A program made the position numbers and the translations under genes. From the NCBI RefSeq assembly GCF_021462225.1, contig NC_061794.1, positions 44,516,914 to 44,580,913 of the forward strand: a stretch of DNA of 64,000 nucleotides. Direction: 5' to 3'. The notes beneath the pieces were generated by a model, which was given only the letters and a program-made list of their open reading frames with translations, did not search any database and was not told the DNA's origin. This stretch comes from Girardinichthys multiradiatus (lineage: Eukaryota; Chordata; Actinopteri; Cyprinodontiformes; Goodeidae). This document shows positions 45,726-58,588 of the stretch, in pieces (within the stretch, counting starts at the first letter, position 1; each line of letters begins with the position of its first letter).

Positions 45726-46909
45726 TTCACGTGGCTTGACTTGAGATCATTTGAGCACGTGTGCAAGTTCTTTTGTAGTGATGCATATGTGAAGTATGCG
45801 GTCTATTGTGAGTTGTGATGCCCAAGCATTTCAACATGTCCGACAAACTCATACGCGTCTGACTGATTTGATAATTAAACTGCCTTTGCTACAGTATCAG
45901 ACATGTAAGAAGTCAATGCTTGATAGTTATGTACCTCTGAAAGCTCACCTTCCTACACCGCTGAAACACAAGACAGATGAGCAATAATGTGACGGGGGCA
46001 TTCTTTTAGAGTATGTATAATTTCTGACAAGAAAACTAGGAATAGTCCTATAACGATGTGTATTGTTGCACATGCAGACTAACCATGTAAATCATTAGAT
46101 TACTGCCTAACATGCTTAGATTGGCACTAGAGAGCATTTTGGCATCACCAGTGAAATTAAAGTCTTACATGCAGTTGCCAGAGCATCTGGCTGTTAGTCT
46201 TAACAGTGATTGAAGGTCAGCAGACACAGATGATGCCTTGCAGAAAAACTTGTCAGCTTTCCTATACTCAGGTGTCATATTGTTGGGTGCCAAAAACACA
46301 TTTCTGAAGCAAAAGTATATGAATGTTTTGGTTTTAATCGTGAGTCTGGAAAAGTCTTGGGAGTTTTGGTGTGGCTCCACCTTTGATGTTTTCCCTTAAT
46401 GTTTCATTGCATTTCTTTTAAGTTTTTGTTTGAAACTTAAATTTATAGACTGAATCAAGCCAATGAATCTGACTTTATAAAAATTTGAACTTTTAAATTT
46501 TATTGTCTACAGACCAAAGCATGTCCTTAAAAGGATAAAACAAAGAAATGCCAAGCTTTTAATTCAACAAACCCTTTCTCTATCCCCTTTCCGTACAGCT
46601 CCTATCAGAGGAAATGAAGGCATTGCTACTTCCTCTAAAGACAGGAAACAGGAAGAAGTGGGGGAACAAAAGACAGAGCCTTTGAGCCTGACATCCTGCG
46701 TCAGAGAGGGAAAGACCCCTTTTACACTTACACACACACGCACAAACACACACACACACACACACCTTAACCATTACATCATCAGGCCATCTCAAGTAAT
46801 TTTTGTGCTCAGCAAGAGCTAGGAAGTGTATTTAGTGCAAAGCATTTTTACAAGGTATAGAAGGTGAACATATAAAGTCCATGCACCTTTTTCCACCTCT
46901 GCTGTGATA
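45726..46909. other. AT-rich sequence with a short CA tract
   Basis: A (CA)n-like tract lies at about 46725-46764. No gene was recognised. Confidence 0.45.
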
Positions 46910-46911
46910 TA

Positions 46912-47466
46912 CAGTACTGTGCAAAGGTTTTAGGCAGGTGTGAAAAAATGCTATAAACAAAGAATGCTTTCAAAAGTATAAATGATGATTGTTTATTTTC
47001 ATCAATCAACTAAATGCAGTGAATAAACAAAAAAGAGAAATCTAAATCAAATCAATATTGGGTGTGACCACCCTTTGCCTTTAAAACAGCATCAATTCTT
47101 CTAGGTACACTTGCACACAGTTTTTGAAGGAACTCCGCTGGAAGGTTGTTCCAAACATCTTGGAGAACTAACCACAGATCTTCTTTTAATGTAAGTTTTC
47201 TCACATCCTTCTGTCTCTTCATGTAATCCCAGACACACTCAACGATGTTGAGATCAAGGCTCTCTGGGGGCCATACCATCATTTCCAGTAAGTCTTGTTG
47301 TTCTTTACGCAGAAGATAGTTCTTAATGACTGTGGCTGTATGTTTGGGTTCGCTCACTTAGCATTTTGTAAATTGATAAAAATAAACAATCCTCATTTAT
47401 ATTTCTGAAAGCATTCTTTGTTTAGAGCATTTTTTCACACCTGTCTAAAATGTTTGCTCAGTACTG
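46912..47466 (-). mobile_element. 555-bp Tc1/mariner deletion derivative (family F)
   Basis: The inverted termini CAGTACTGTGCAAAGGTTTT (46912) and the complement ending CAGTACTG at 47466 are flanked by TA (46910-46911, 47467-47468). The repeats extend about 85 bp with GCTTTC/GAAAGC blocks. Only the last part of the transposase gene remains between them. Confidence 0.93.
47052..47357 (-). pseudogene. C-terminal transposase remnant inside the 555-bp Tc1 derivative
   Basis: A 101-codon frame ends with PPESLDLNIVECVWDYMKR (third catalytic residue region, with E for Q or N changes) and VPRRIDAVLKAKGGHTQY, a normal Tc1 C-terminus. The DNA-binding domain and the first two catalytic Asp residues are deleted, so it cannot be a working enzyme. 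Confidence 0.85.
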
Positions 47467-47468
47467 TA

Positions 47469-48795
47469 TAACCTTTGCAATTCAACTTACAACACGATAA
47501 AAAAAAACAAAAAACAATTAATAAAACTGCAGTTATCTGGTTTAAAAGGCATGCACAGCTTTAAACACATTCTTTAAGGTTGTAAACTCATTCTGATTCA
47601 ACTCAAGCATTCAGGTTTCACATAACATCTGCTATATTTAGAGAATATGGTCACTTGTAAGTGAAGTTTACCTGTCAGAGTAGGACAGTTGCTCATTTGG
47701 ATGCTTTAGCTAAAGCCATAGATTCAGAAAGGGTTACAAAGGATCACCATGATCTCATTGTACAAAGGTATCAGTCAGGAGAATGCTGCAACAAGTCCTC
47801 AACAATACATATATGTTATATGGCACAGTAAAGATATTAATAAGTTATTAATAAATTACTAAAACTTAAATAAATGATAAAAAACAAGACAGAAACTTGT
47901 TACAGAGGCTGCCAGGAGCCTGACAGCAACACTGAAGAAACTGCTTATTACTGTTATATTCTACAGATGACAACACTCATGTTTAAGGAGTTGGCTTATA
48001 AGATGTAATTATTGTCTAGTAATAAAAACATCCAGAAGACTCATGAAAGAATGTGTTATACATGTTAAATCTACTTTCAAAGATCGAGTTCTCCACAAAA
48101 ACAACACAGCACTTGACCGAAAGAACTCCATACCAATAATGAAATATGGTGGTGGCCAGGATTGTGTTTACATATGCTTAAATTAAACATTCAAATTAAC
48201 CTATTCATGAGTGGAGCTGAAATACTTGAGAACTTTGAAATGAACGACGCTGGTTTTCAGATGATGAACTTGCAGGGAGCGCAGCTCATCCTGGGGAAGT
48301 TTAACTTTAGTCTATTCGGGACTAAACAAAAGGTTTAAACCGTATTTTTCAGGGGAACATTTTAAATATTTTATGCAGAAAAGAGCCTCAGTATTTTCCC
48401 TCGAGGTGAGCTGTCTGACTGCTCTGTGTTTAGGTGCACACAGGTTAGCTGTTATGCACAAAGGGACAGTGTGTGCCATCTTTATGAGCACCCAATACTG
48501 AGAATGTATTTGTCTCTCGTCACTTTAAGCTTGACTCTGCTGCTGCTTAACTTCTGCTTCACATTATATGAAGGAAAAACAACCTGAAGGCTCAAGTCCC
48601 AACCATAAAAACTAATAGATTAAATTGAGTTTTTTTGTTCTTTATGGGCAGGAGACACCATCCTTCTCAACCTTCATCCTCATCTCCTGCTCACTGCCAA
48701 ACAGACATCCCATCGTCCTCTGACCCACAGCTTTCCGGTCACACCTCAAATGTTTAATCTTCCACCTCAGCCATGGAGCCTTCTGCTTCTACATG
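47469..48795. other. AT-rich sequence, nothing recognised
   Basis: From about 48650 the sequence may already be degenerate LINE, but it cannot be read as protein. Confidence 0.4.
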
Positions 48796-48799
48796 TTTG

Positions 48800-50084
48800 C
48801 CTTTAGCCAAATCAGAAGATGCTGATGTCCCATTACCCTGACATCCCACACCACGAAGGTCCTAGAGAGAGTCCTGTTGGCCCACCTGAGTAAGCAAACA
48901 GTAAACCATCAGGACCCCCTTCAGTTTGCTTATTGCTGTGGAGTTGGAGTTGAAGATGCCATCATACACCTGCTTCAACAAACCCACTGTCATCTGGACA
49001 AAGCCAGCAACACTGTGAGGATCATGTTCTTTGATTTCTCCAGTGCATTTAATACAATCCAACCTGATTTGCTTTGTCAGAAACTCCAGACGACTCAGGT
49101 GGAGGCCTCAACAATCTCCTGGATCAAAGACTACCTGACAAACAGACCAGTTTGTGAGACTGAAGGGTTGTGAGTCTAACCAGGTAGTCAGCAGCACAGG
49201 AGCACCACAGGGGACTGTACTCTCACTATTCCTTTTTACTCTGTACACCTCAGACTTCCAGTACAAGACAGACTCCTGTCATCTGCAGAAATACTCAGAT
49301 GATTCTGCAGTCATGGGGTGGATCAGAGATGGACAAGAAGCTGAGTACAGGAAGGTGGTGGACCGCTTTGTGGCATGGTGTGGAAACAATCATCTCATCT
49401 TAAACGTGAATGAAAAAAGGAGATGGAGATTTTAAGGAGAAGGAGATTTTAAGAGAAACAATAGGTCAAATGCTATTTCCATCATGGGAGAAGAAGTGGA
49501 GGTGGTGGAGGAAAATAAATACCTTTGTGTTCACCCGAACAACAGACTAGAGTGGAGATGCAACTGTGAAGCCTTCTACAAAGAGCACCCTGTACTTCTT
49601 GAGGAAGCTTAGGACCTTCAGTGATGGCAGCAAGATGCTGCATATCTTCAAGATGCTACATAACTTCTATACATCTGTTGTAGAAAGTGTGATCTCTTTT
49701 GCCATCATCTGCTGGGGAAGCAGCATCAGCACGGGAAAAAGCTCAACAAGCTAATAAAGAAGGCTGGTTCTGTTCTGGGGATTCCTCTGGTACCTCTGAA
49801 GATCATTGTGCAAAGAAGGATTCTTCATAAAATGAAAAACATTATGGAGAACCCTGAGCATCCTCTTCATCAGACTGTCCTACAACAACAGAGTGTTTTC
49901 AGTCAGAGGCTTCTTCAGATCTGCTGTAAGACGGAGCGCTACAGGAGATCCTTCCTGCCCACAGCCATCAGCATCTACAACGGCTCTTTGAGGAAACCTT
50001 CATAATATGAGCTACAACAACATTTAATTTCCCTTTGGGATTAATAAAGTATGTTTGAATTTGAGTTTGAATTGAATAAAGACA
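48800..50084 (+). mobile_element. Rex1/CR1-like LINE, 5'-truncated
   Basis: RT coding remnants are followed by a 3' UTR ending GGGATTAATAAAGTATG and a TTTGAATTTGAGTTTGAATTG tail, the 3' form typical of this group in fish. The 5' part, including the endonuclease, is missing. Confidence 0.8.
48820..50005 (+). pseudogene. LINE reverse transcriptase pseudogene (Rex1/CR1-like)
   Basis: HQDPLQFAYCCGVGVEDAI, MFFDFSSAFNTIQPDLL, GAPQGTVLSLFLFTLYTSDF and the catalytic block KYSDDSAVMG (SDD in place of the usual ADD) are readable, then NNRLEWRCN, LYFLRKLRTFS and YRRSFLPTAISIYN. Frames change at about 49155, 49425 (next to a short duplication of GGAGATTTTAA) and 49570, so no full product is possible. 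Confidence 0.85.
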
Positions 50085-50085
50085 A

Positions 50086-51223
50086 GCTGAGGAATAAGCA
50101 TTCTCTTGCACTTGTAGGGTTTCTCTCAGACCATCGTCAGGTGAGTATAGCAAAAAATAACAACACAGACGTTGCCTTTAATTTGCTATATTTTAGGATT
50201 ATGTCTGCCAATGTGTTTAAACAGAATCAGGATTTTATTAAAGAGGAACATTGTAGTTTGCTAACCCTCTTATGATCAAGATTATTTATAGGTAAGTTGG
50301 ATTCATTCCTTGTTGTTTTGGAAAATAATGATATGTGGAGATGTCCAACACAGATTTTATTTAGATGTCATTTATCTTAATAGAATGTATTATGTAAAAC
50401 TGCTCTTTTTACCATACAGGGCTGGGATACCAAGCAGTGGTAGAGGGGAATAGGATATTAAAACATTAAAATGCATAGGACTAAATACAACACAGGAAGG
50501 GCAAATATTATTTTTATATTGATATTCTCTAAATGCTAGGATCAGTAATTTAACTGAAAACAAAGTAATATCAGTTTTTGAAAAAGAGAAAAATCCTTTG
50601 GCAGTTCCTGTTGCATATGAATTATTGGACAAAGCATAAGATTTATCAGAATCACAGTGGTCATATACAGTCTTACTAATCAAAAATCATGTGAATAAAT
50701 ATGAAGTAAAGGGTCATGATTGAACAACGCATTTGATCTGCCAGTGTAATAATATTTAGAGTTTATAAAATATAATTTATAAAGCATACAAAAGTTGTGA
50801 CATATGGCTCCTCTAGCCAGATGTTGTGGCAGCAGCTTATTAAAACACAACCTTCAGAAAACTGAACAGACATACTTCCTAAAGTTTGGGTCACTTAACT
50901 AGCTAATTAGGTTTATCATGGCAAATACATATAAGCAGACATACATGTCCATACAGAGCAAATACATTCTTAAAACACAGTTACACAAAGTTTTATTCAA
51001 GTCTATAATAGCAAAACATACACAAAGAAGGCCAAACTCACAAATACATTTACAGCATAAACTGGCTGTCAACTTTAATCAGACTGTGTAAAATCACACA
51101 CACATGGATGACCAGAGCTACAAACACTCATTTGGTGTGTGATTGTGTGGTTGTGGCGACTGATATAACTTTTTAACCACATGTGGTCCATAAAACACAG
51201 GGCAGACAGAACAAGACTGGAAA

Positions 51224-51264
<41 letters not shown>

Positions 51265-51985
51265 TCACACATCAGTCACTCTGCTAGATGCCTCAGAGTC
51301 ACACTTAAAAAAAGATCCTCGTAGAAAAATCTTTTAGATCCTCCTTGGCATTAATTATTCAATTCAGTTTATCTGTATAGTGCTAAAAAAATGTAATCTT
51401 TACAGATTTTACAAACAGGTCCAGTTCATTTCCCTTTCTGTAGATTCCAAGTTCAAATCCAATTATTAAAAAAACTGAATTGAATTGTCTGATGAAATAT
51501 GAAAAATAATGCATCAAATATAAAAGTATTACACAATTTAATTGAAAAGTAAAAGAAAATGTTCAATTTGAAAAAGTCACACTTTACTTTGTTCTATCTC
51601 AAAATCCTGTGCTCACACTGTGGAAAGTGTCCGTGTGAAAATGTCCTCAGTTTCAACCCAAACTGTCTCAGATTCTCTGTTGGACTTGCATTTCTGTACA
51701 TCATAGGTGAGCCAACAGGTAATCAGATATAATATTAATGCTTCCCTGTCAGCGTGCTCTTTCAGTGCACAATAACTCCTCCAGATGGTTATCTGGCTTT
51801 AGAGGACAAAAAAAACCACAAAAAAAAAACACATCTGTTTTTAACGAAGAATAGTTTACAAAGATGCAGTTGACACAGAGCCACATATTCAGATTGTTTA
51901 TGAAGATGGGTTGTTATTCACCCATCCACCCGCTGACATCCACTGAGACAGAGATAAACCACTGAAATGTGAGCTGAAGGTGATG
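50086..51985. other. AT-rich sequence with simple repeats
   Basis: There is a (TTTC)n tract at 51229-51266. A diverged reverse-orientation copy of the GCGCTATATAAATAAACTGAATTG-type repeat may lie at 51355-51490. No gene. Confidence 0.45.
51229..51266. repeat. (TTTC)n microsatellite
   Basis: About nine TTTC units in a row. Confidence 0.95.
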
Positions 51986-51989
51986 GCTT

Positions 51990-52235
51990 GAAGGCACTAA
52001 CAGAATCACATCTCATGCAAGAAGAAAAAATGAGATCATGGGATTCCCAAACCAGACACCTTCTTCTCAGTGACTACAAAGTGAGATCCTTTCCATGAAT
52101 ACCACTAACAGGACCAATGCTGAGGGACAACTCTGGCTCGACCTTGTGCCAAAACTGCAGAAACATCTCTTGCTTGGGTTATACGAGGACTGGACAGACC
52201 ATAAAAGCATCCATGGCACATCATAATCTTATGGA
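51990..52235 (-). mobile_element. Strongly decayed LINE remnant (RTE/Expander-like RT region)
   Basis: Plus-strand blocks GATTCCCAAACCAGACACC, AGGACCAATGCTGAGGGACA and GACCATAAAAGC follow the same order as GTTGCCAAACCAGACCCC..AGGACCGGTGACAAAGGGCA in the LINE at 7.4-7.5 kb. Not translatable. Confidence 0.45.
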
Positions 52236-52473
52236 AATGTTGATGGTGGTCAGAGGGCCCAGTATTGAAGAATGCTTAAAAAAAAACAATTAATAAATTA
52301 AATTTGCGGATGGATTTTTTTTCCAAAAGTTGCTGACTGATCTAAAGCTGTCTTGTCTGGGCTGGTTGTTGCAGAGCATGAATCCAACAAAGTTTGTCCG
52401 AGATAAAAAAAAAAAAAAACTACTACCATTGTACACACAGGTGTGCATCATGTGCACGCCATAGTGCAGGATT

Positions 52474-52598
52474 GCCAAACTCTGGCCCTGACTGCTTCAA
52501 CACTCCACAATCAAACTGGTGAATTACCTCTTAATGACACGTTAATTTAATTCAGGTGAGCTGAAGCAACATCTAAATCTTGCAGGCCATTGGCTTAA
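52474..52598. repeat. Palindromic MITE copy, diverged
   Basis: AACTCTGGCCCTGACTGC and AGCAACATCTAAATCTTGCA match the two arms of the MITE family at 42888-43075. Confidence 0.5.
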
Positions 52599-52599
52599 A

Positions 52600-55500
52600 G
52601 GATGGGAATTTCACACGCCTGCTGCCAAATCTCACATACATTCATTTCCAGCTGCAGAAACGGGAATCCAGCCTTGTTTTCTTTTCCAGTCAGGGTAACA
52701 AGCAGCCGGGTGAGGTGTTCTCACAAAAATATACACCTCTTCCCCTTTTCACTTTCCACACATACAGAGGCAAACACACCCTTTCCGAACATCCTAAACT
52801 TCCACAGGGGTTTCCTTCTCGTTTCTAACATTCCTTTCAGCTACCTAAGCAACATACACACTGACACACACACAGATGCACACAGATACAAACACACACA
52901 CACACTAAGGCCTGCAAGTACATGACTCACCTAAGGAAACCGTGCTCCGAACTCCACACCACACAATGTTTAGTAATTTTTACAGACCAGTTAAGATGTT
53001 CAAACATTGTTCCTCTCCAATGAAGATATAATGAAAAGCATTTAGAAAAGTAAAATGAAATATAAAAACAAGTCTGACAGAACATAAAAAGGATGATTAG
53101 AAATTGTTTATTGTCTTTGAAACATCTTGAAAGTTTTAATCCCCAAAAAATCGGTGGGAATGTTCTTCTACCCCTTTTCTTGTCATTGTCATCATTCTCA
53201 TTAGGGACTGTTAGCTATTTGTCATGAAATGCTAATGACTAGCTGACCTGCTTTTTGCCACAAAAACACTCAGGTAATTAAAAAAGCAGAGTGAATCTAA
53301 GGGGCTAAGACATTATAAACTGTCCCTCTTTTAAGGTTTTATGTTTGAATGTTTGGTTTCTGTTAATTCTGAGTCATTTTCAGGCTTTCACACCCTCAGC
53401 TGTCTCTTTAGCTGCACCAGCTTCCAACTCCGCACACCTGTCTTCCATCGTAAATCAGTACACCTGTCCTCAGTCAGTGATCGCTATATAAATGTCAATG
53501 AATGGACATACAGAATGTAACACAGGGACAGATTAAGAGCATCAAGCTTATTTTCTTTTCCTTATTTGCTGAGTATTTCTGACATTATTTCAATAACATA
53601 CATTTGAAACAATTATAATATAATAATATTATTGATTAAAAATAATAATGATGCTAAATTAATAATGAAAAAATCACACCTTGGAAAAGTGAACACAACA
53701 TATGTTATAACATATAGCTTAAGGTGGTGGTGAGTTAGTGAAATAGTGAACGCTTTGAATGCAGCACCTGTTTCTCTCTGTTTATTGTTATATCCCCGTT
53801 TCCACTCTCTTTCCTCCCTGTTGCTTTGTGTTCACGTCATGCTCCAAGTTCTTATTTTAGTTATTCAATTACAAATCAAGTTTTGCTCCTGAACCAGCTT
53901 CCCAGCATGCCTGGATTTGGCTTCTTAAAGTACCTTTCCATTGTCAAAATATAAAATCAAACACATTAAAGTCTATGTATTGTAATTTTTATGACTACTT
54001 ATTTATTAACAAACTACTTTGGTAATACTAGGTCATTTGTAGTTTTTCTGAGCCAGAAAAGCATGTTCTGAAACACTGAGGTATAAACCAGTTGGGTTTA
54101 ATGTGTTGCATCCTTTGTGGCAGCAGTATTACATTTATTGGTTAATTCATCTATGTTTTAAGACTAGAGGCCTAAATATGGCTTTATATATCTTCTGTGG
54201 AAAGGCTACACACATCAGACTTAGAAATACAGTATATTGATCTGTAACCAATTAGCCTTTCATCGGTCTAAAATTCTTGATAACTTTCTTGCTTTTATTT
54301 GAATTTAACTTTGAACATAAAAAATAAACAAAATACATCTGTGATTTTTGTTTTATTGCCGCAGAGTCAGAAACAAGAGTAACTTTTTAAAGGTGTTTAT
54401 TTGGTACAATTATTGTATACAACAGAACAGATCCATTTACACCCAGGGCACCCTTTTAAAACAAATAAACAAAACCCCTTTCTTTCTTTGTAGAAAATGT
54501 AAAAAATATCCCTGTCAGGCAGATTTAAAAGCATCCCTGTGACACTTCTGGGAAAATTCTGGTTTTAATTTGTTATATGACTGCTGAGAAAATGTCCTTT
54601 GATTTAATCCCAAAATTTTGGGTGTTTTCTTTATTCTCTCAGATAATTATTACCAAAAGGCCCAAAGTTATTGCACGATTCCAAAAAACGCTTGTCTGTC
54701 TCTGAAGTCCTTTTGTGTCACAGTAAATTAAATTGGAAAACAAGACTGCTTGGTGTCAACAGAGAAGAATGTCAAATGCAGATGTAGAAGCCTATTTTTA
54801 ATAGTTTACTTGAAATCCTGCTTCTCTGTAAGTCTGCCTTGCTGGAGTTTAGTTAGAAGAAATTATTATTATTGTTAAGTCTTAAACCCCAAAAAATTGT
54901 GTGGCAAATGTAACTGAAGGCTCCGTAAGAGAGACTTGATTTTGTTCCACTGTTTCATGTACATGAAGAAACGAGAAAAAAGCAGTGTCGTCAAGTTTAA
55001 CGCAGAACAGATGCAGGCTCCATCTCTCCATGGAGACTTCTTGTTTTCCTTTCTCTGTACACAAAACTACTACAGGACAGATAGAATGTTAAAGCGACTT
55101 CAGATGTAGATTTTTAATGAACAAAACCACATATTTTAACCTTTTATTTCAAATGGTGCCAATAGTGGGTAAGTTATTCAATTACAAGTAAATCAAAAAA
55201 GGGCTGAAGAGGATTTCTTTTTGAAGACAACTTCATGAAAGAACAGTGTCAGAGTGTGGTTAGCCATTAGCCTAGCTAAAGAGTGTCACTTTTACATGAC
55301 CTGTTTCATCTTGAATCTTCTAAAAACAACAAAAGGCAACAGTGACACTTTGTTGGCATTTGCAGCGATATTAAATATATATTGGAAGGGGAACTTTAGG
55401 ATTTTAAAGCAGGTGTGTGCAGTCATTTCTCCAGTTTTTGTCCTTTAGCCAAGCTAGGCTAACTAGCACCATAATTATAACACAAGTTTAAAAATGACGT

Positions 55501-57117
55501 ACTGGTCTCACTTCCAGCAAAAAATCTAGTAAATGTCATTCCCAAAGCTTCCTTTCAGAAAAATAAACCAAAATCAAATCTTTTCTGTACAAACCCATGT
55601 TTCAAACAATAGACATTTTATCTTGAAAAAGTATTATACCTTCTGTACAGCTAATAATTAAATGCAGTGCAAAGAGAACATTTCATAGTCTAAATCTCTC
55701 TTTCAAAAAAAAGCACTGAATCAATATACACAGTAATGACTACATGAAACCAATGTTTCTGAAAGAAATACACAATGAACAATCAGAACAAAATCTTAAT
55801 GTTTGCCCATATCTGGTTGCATGAGGTGGATTCAAACAAATTAGCCAGAAGTGTTTTAGAACCTGAGTGTCTATCATTTGCTGACTTGGGAAAACTTTGT
55901 TTTGTTTTAACAAATGATTTGTTTGGTACAAAAAAGAGAATTTTTAGTAAGATAAAACAAGTTTTCAAATCATCATCAGAGGATATTTGTTTGCCAGTGG
56001 ACAAAGAAATGTTTTAAATCTTAAAATATTGTATTTGCCATTTGACAAAAGACCCTGACATGAACTGAGCTGAAGAAGGGAACGGGATGTATCATATGGT
56101 GAAAGAAAACCCACACTGACTTGTAAAACATCCTAAACGTTTGTGGGAGACATCAGCGGTCTGTTCTGGGTTAGTGGCCAGGCTTTTCTGACAGCACTTC
56201 TGAGACATATGAGGAGCCTGGATAAAGTTCCCCCCACTGAGTTTATTTTTCTCCCTTTCACAGTTCATACTGCAACTTTCTTATATTTAAACCTAAAGTT
56301 TCAGGAAAATTAATGTTGCTTTAGTCCGGGTAGGGTCTGTCATAAAATAATTTGTAATATCAGCTTTGTGACACTAGAATTTACTTTAAGATATTGTATT
56401 CACAACAAAGTTAATAAAGCGGCTGTGTTTTTATAAAATTATTTGACCACTCACTGACAGAAATACTAAAGCACCCAGAAGGCACCAGAGTTTTTAACGT
56501 ACGCTCGGATGCTCCAAATCCTGTTTGTAACATTACCCTTGAGCTTTAGATACTGATTCTTAATAACATTTGGGGTCATTGTAGATGTGACAGGTCCTTG
56601 ATTTCAAATTACTTACATAAATATTACTAGTGTGGACCATATAATGTCCAAATTAGGCCATTACTTCTGGATGTTGAACTGTTTTTGTCATTTAAGGTTT
56701 ACTTTTAACTTCTATGGCAATTTCTAAACCACATATTGATGCAGAGGCAAAGGAAATAGAGAGATGCAATAGATTTTGATCATTAGTGAGTCTAATCCCA
56801 AAATAAAGCACCACAAATAAGATTTTGCTGTTTGCCCAAAGTTCATCTGCCAAAAACATGGGTTAGGAAAAATGAAAGACTTTTGTGAAGCATGAGCTAC
56901 TTTAGTGTTTAATTAAATATTTCAACAGTAGCTCATGGTTTGTTCTTGTGGTCTGATCGTCTCTTTACAATGCAAATTGTGTTTCTAAAAAATGAAGAAT
57001 TAAGTAAACTGATCAGTTAAAAGATAATAAAATAATTTAGGCTGTCTGAGAATGTGCCCAGAACAAAGTTAAACCAGAAACATTTTTTCACATTTAAAAA
57101 GAAAAACCTAAACAGTT
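52600..57117. other. Repeat-poor, AT-rich sequence downstream of sox18
   Basis: I see no clear mobile element and no second gene. A short CA-rich tract is at 52855-52905, and 53380-53490 has a faint LTR-like composition. Sequence up to about 57.1 kb could include further sox18 3' UTR or regulatory DNA, which cannot be shown from one genome. Confidence 0.45.
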
Positions 57118-57123
57118 TTTATT
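57118..57123 (-). terminator. Candidate polyadenylation signal for sox18
   Basis: AATAAA occurs on the minus strand about 137 nt past the stop codon. It is the nearest canonical signal. The real 3' UTR could be longer, because further AATAAA hexamers occur downstream in the AT-rich sequence. Confidence 0.4.
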
Positions 57124-57260
57124 TTAGAGAAGGAGATGACATGATGATGACTTCAATAAAGTTTTGACTGTTAATTTAATCCTGTAATGTCATGTGTTCA
57201 GATGGATCAAAACAGAACAATATGCAAGGTAAAAGCTGTGTGAGAGATGAGATCCTGTAT

Positions 57261-58588
57261 TTATCCAGTTATACAGGCACTGTAATAAACAGCACTGCTG
57301 GCATCAGAGAGAGCAGATATGAGAGGGCTGCTCCCATCATCACAACCACCAGAACCACTCATAATACTGCTAACAATGCTGTTACTGCTACTGCCTCCGA
57401 CAGCGTTAGTACACCCAGCCAGGACCTTTGACCCACCCCCACAGCCTCCAACTAGTCCATAGGGCTCCTCTCGATTCCGTCCCATATTGACATACTGGTC
57501 AAATTCATGCCTGTCCACCTCAGACCAAAACTCAGCAGAGGAAGACCCCATATGGCCACTGGCCTCCAGACTGGAGTGGTCTGAGTGTGCAGAGCGAATA
57601 AAAGTGGATGCAGGGAGGATGCAGGAGGATGAACAGGAAGAGGAAGAAGTTTCAGGAGGAGGGGAAAGCTGTCCTAGATGAGAGGGGGTGAAATGTGTAG
57701 CACTAGAGGTAGTGTTGGCATACATTTGGTTAAGGTAGCCAAGAGGAGCTGTGCTCATAGTTGTTGCCTGGCACTTGACTGGCTCAGGGAGGCTGAAGGA
57801 AGGACGAGGATAGGATACAGGGGATGAGGAATCAGCTAGAGGTGGGGGACCTTTCACAGGAGTCCGTAAGGGGACTTGATGACTGAAAGCGTGAGTAGGA
57901 GTTAACTTCGAGCTAACAGAACTAACGCTTGAAGTCATGTTTGATTCAACAGAACTTATTCTAGTATCAAGTCTGGAAGTTCTGGTTGGACTAAGACTTG
58001 CATTCATCCCACTGTTTAAACTGGCACTAACACTGACGGAGTTATGGTGACTGTGGTTGTTATAGTGCTGACTGTAATGTGGGTTGTGATGGTGAAGGCG
58101 GTGGTAACCACTCCAACCTCCCATCCCTGCTTCATCTTGCAAGTGTTGGGGGAAAAACACGGATTCCCCGGATGTGTCTTCTAGGACATCCAGTGGCGAC
58201 ATCTCTGGGGTGGGTAGGCCATAGCTCTCCAGCTCTGTGTGTCCTGGGGTCGGAAGGTCCCTGAAGTGCCCCAGAGATGCCAGCAGCTGGTGTGGGTGGT
58301 GGTGGTGGGGAGTATGGCTGGATGGGTGCCCATAAGCAGAAGCACCAGATACACTTTCAGCAGACAAAGAGCCGACACCAGGACCCAAGCAAAGGCCTGG
58401 GGCCCCACCTTGAGCTAAGCTGTGTAGCAAGAGTCCAGGTTCAACTCGCTTCAGTTTTTTAGTGGTCTTTTTGCGTCTAGGTCTGTATTTATAGTTTGGG
58501 TGATCCTGGAGGTGTTGGACACGGAGACGTTCAGCTTCCTCCACAAATGGTCGCTTGTCCGTGGCACTCAGGGCCTTCCAGGACTGAC
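57261..58588 (-). CDS. sox18: sox18 coding exon 2 (end of HMG box, transactivation and C-terminal region)
   Basis: The acceptor reads CAACCAG|GTCAGTCC, so the first exon base is 58588. The join restores [18 protein letters not shown] and completes the HMG box. The exon then runs open for 441 codons to TAA at 57263-57261. The upstream part of this exon has no ATG, so a single-frame reading would start too late, at an internal GTG (58544), and lose most of the HMG box. Confidence 0.92.

Noticed and set aside
57487..58462. Plus-strand frames of about 60 codons
   Set aside because: They are antisense to sox18 exon 2.
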